From contig DMKG01000301.1 in assembly GCA_003454415.1 (NCBI GenBank), positions 1 through 5,143 on the forward strand: a stretch of DNA of 5,143 nucleotides, given 5' to 3'. The notes beneath the pieces were generated by a model, which was not told the origin of the DNA, did no database searches, and saw nothing but the letters and a program-made list of their open reading frames with translations. Made by a program: the position numbers and the translations under genes. Origin of the DNA: Alphaproteobacteria bacterium. GTDB taxonomy: Bacteria; Pseudomonadota; Alphaproteobacteria; UBA11222. Positions 4,764 to 5,143 of this stretch are shown in pieces (the first letter of the stretch is position 1; each line of letters opens with the position of its first letter).

Positions 4764-5143
4764 ATGCGGGGGATAAGGTTTGCCAGGATGTGGCGTAATG
4801 GCGGCGTAAACGGGCGCCTCGTCAGATCAGCGGGCGCAGGTTCTGAAGCGATCATCGCAGCCGTTGAGTATTCCCCGGACGCCATCATGCTGTGCGGAAG
4901 GTCAGGCGAGGTGTATTACGCCAACCCCGCATATCTTGCGTTATGCGGGGCCGCGCCGGATGCTTTTCCGCTGCCGGGTCTTGCGGCTCTGGTGCGCGGT
5001 TGCAGCGCCAAAATCGATATTCTCTACCGCCTGCAAAAGGCCGCATTGGAGGGCCTGACGGCTGAAGAAACGCTTGTGATCGGCGAAGGAAAGGCCGGAC
5101 GCGAGTTTGATGTCCGTGTTACCCGGTTTGCGCATGGCCAAGC
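4764..5143 (+). CDS. PAS-domain sensor protein, probable CckA-like histidine kinase (5' part only)
   Basis: Only the first 126 codons are present, and the reading frame stays open to the window edge. After a basic leader (MRGIRFARMWRN, about 1-12), a PAS fold begins near residue 29: AIIAAVEYSPDAIMLCGRSG, then EVYYANPAYLALCG (about 49-62). The N-P-A-Y spacing and the Gly turn are typical of PAS sensor domains. The segment at 84-125 (LYRLQKAALEGL through REFDVRVTRF) fits the rest of the domain. No membrane segment is visible, whereas Caulobacter CckA begins with two. The kinase assignment rests on context: cckA commonly lies directly behind fliQ-fliR-flhB in alphaproteobacteria, as I recall for Caulobacter. 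In that case it would feed phosphate through ChpT to CtrA. No histidine-kinase catalytic motif is within the window, so another PAS protein remains possible. I see a PAS domain; I infer CckA. Confidence 0.7.
   Translation, partial: MRGIRFARMWRNGGVNGRLVRSAGAGSEAIIAAVEYSPDAIMLCGRSGEVYYANPAYLALCGAAPDAFPLPGLAALVRGCSAKIDILYRLQKAALEGLTAEETLVIGEGKAGREFDVRVTRFAHGQ

Noticed and set aside
3917..4888. Minus-strand open frame of 323 codons antisense to flhB and the start of the PAS gene.
   Set aside because: flhB on the plus strand has full family features including NPTH. The antisense product is rich in His and Arg, has no recognisable domain and spans two genes, as expected of a shadow frame.

Overview
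This window is a core flagellar locus from an alphaproteobacterium. That assignment rests on the combination of genes, on a CtrA-type box (TTAA-N7-TTAA) in the divergent promoter region, and on a PAS-domain sensor gene directly behind flhB, the position I recall for cckA in Caulobacter-like genomes. The DNA has moderate GC content and no sign of mobile elements, RNA genes or CRISPR repeats. Coding density is high, and every gene carries the hallmarks of its family.

Layout: the minus-strand pair fliO-fliP reads leftward from about 1057. It overlaps by four bases (GTGA), and fliP runs off the left edge a few dozen residues short of its end. A 179-bp divergent intergenic region (1058-1236) follows. 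From 1237 the plus strand carries flgB, flgC, fliE, fliQ, fliR and flhB, then the first 126 codons of a PAS-domain protein, probably a CckA-like sensor kinase, that runs off the right edge. Spacing is tight apart from one 116-bp gap between fliQ and fliR, and I see no convincing terminator, so the rightward genes look like a single operon.

Function: FliP, FliQ, FliR and FlhB form the membrane export gate of the flagellar type III secretion system, with FliO helping the FliP ring assemble. FliE, FlgB and FlgC are the adaptor and proximal rod proteins, the first substrates built on top of that gate. The locus therefore encodes the earliest inside-to-outside assembly steps after the MS ring.

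Regulation: the most notable signal is in the divergent region. A perfect TTAA-N7-TTAA lies 63 nt before the fliO start, and a one-mismatch copy (TTAG-N7-TTAA) lies 61 nt before the flgB start. Each gene direction thus appears to have its own CtrA site at the same distance. If the truncated last gene is CckA, the kinase at the head of the CtrA phosphorelay would sit at the end of an operon started by CtrA. Other points worth a look are a nested hairpin in the fliQ-fliR gap, two strong short hairpins inside fliR, a TTG start for fliQ, and the absence of visible membrane segments at the start of the PAS protein.
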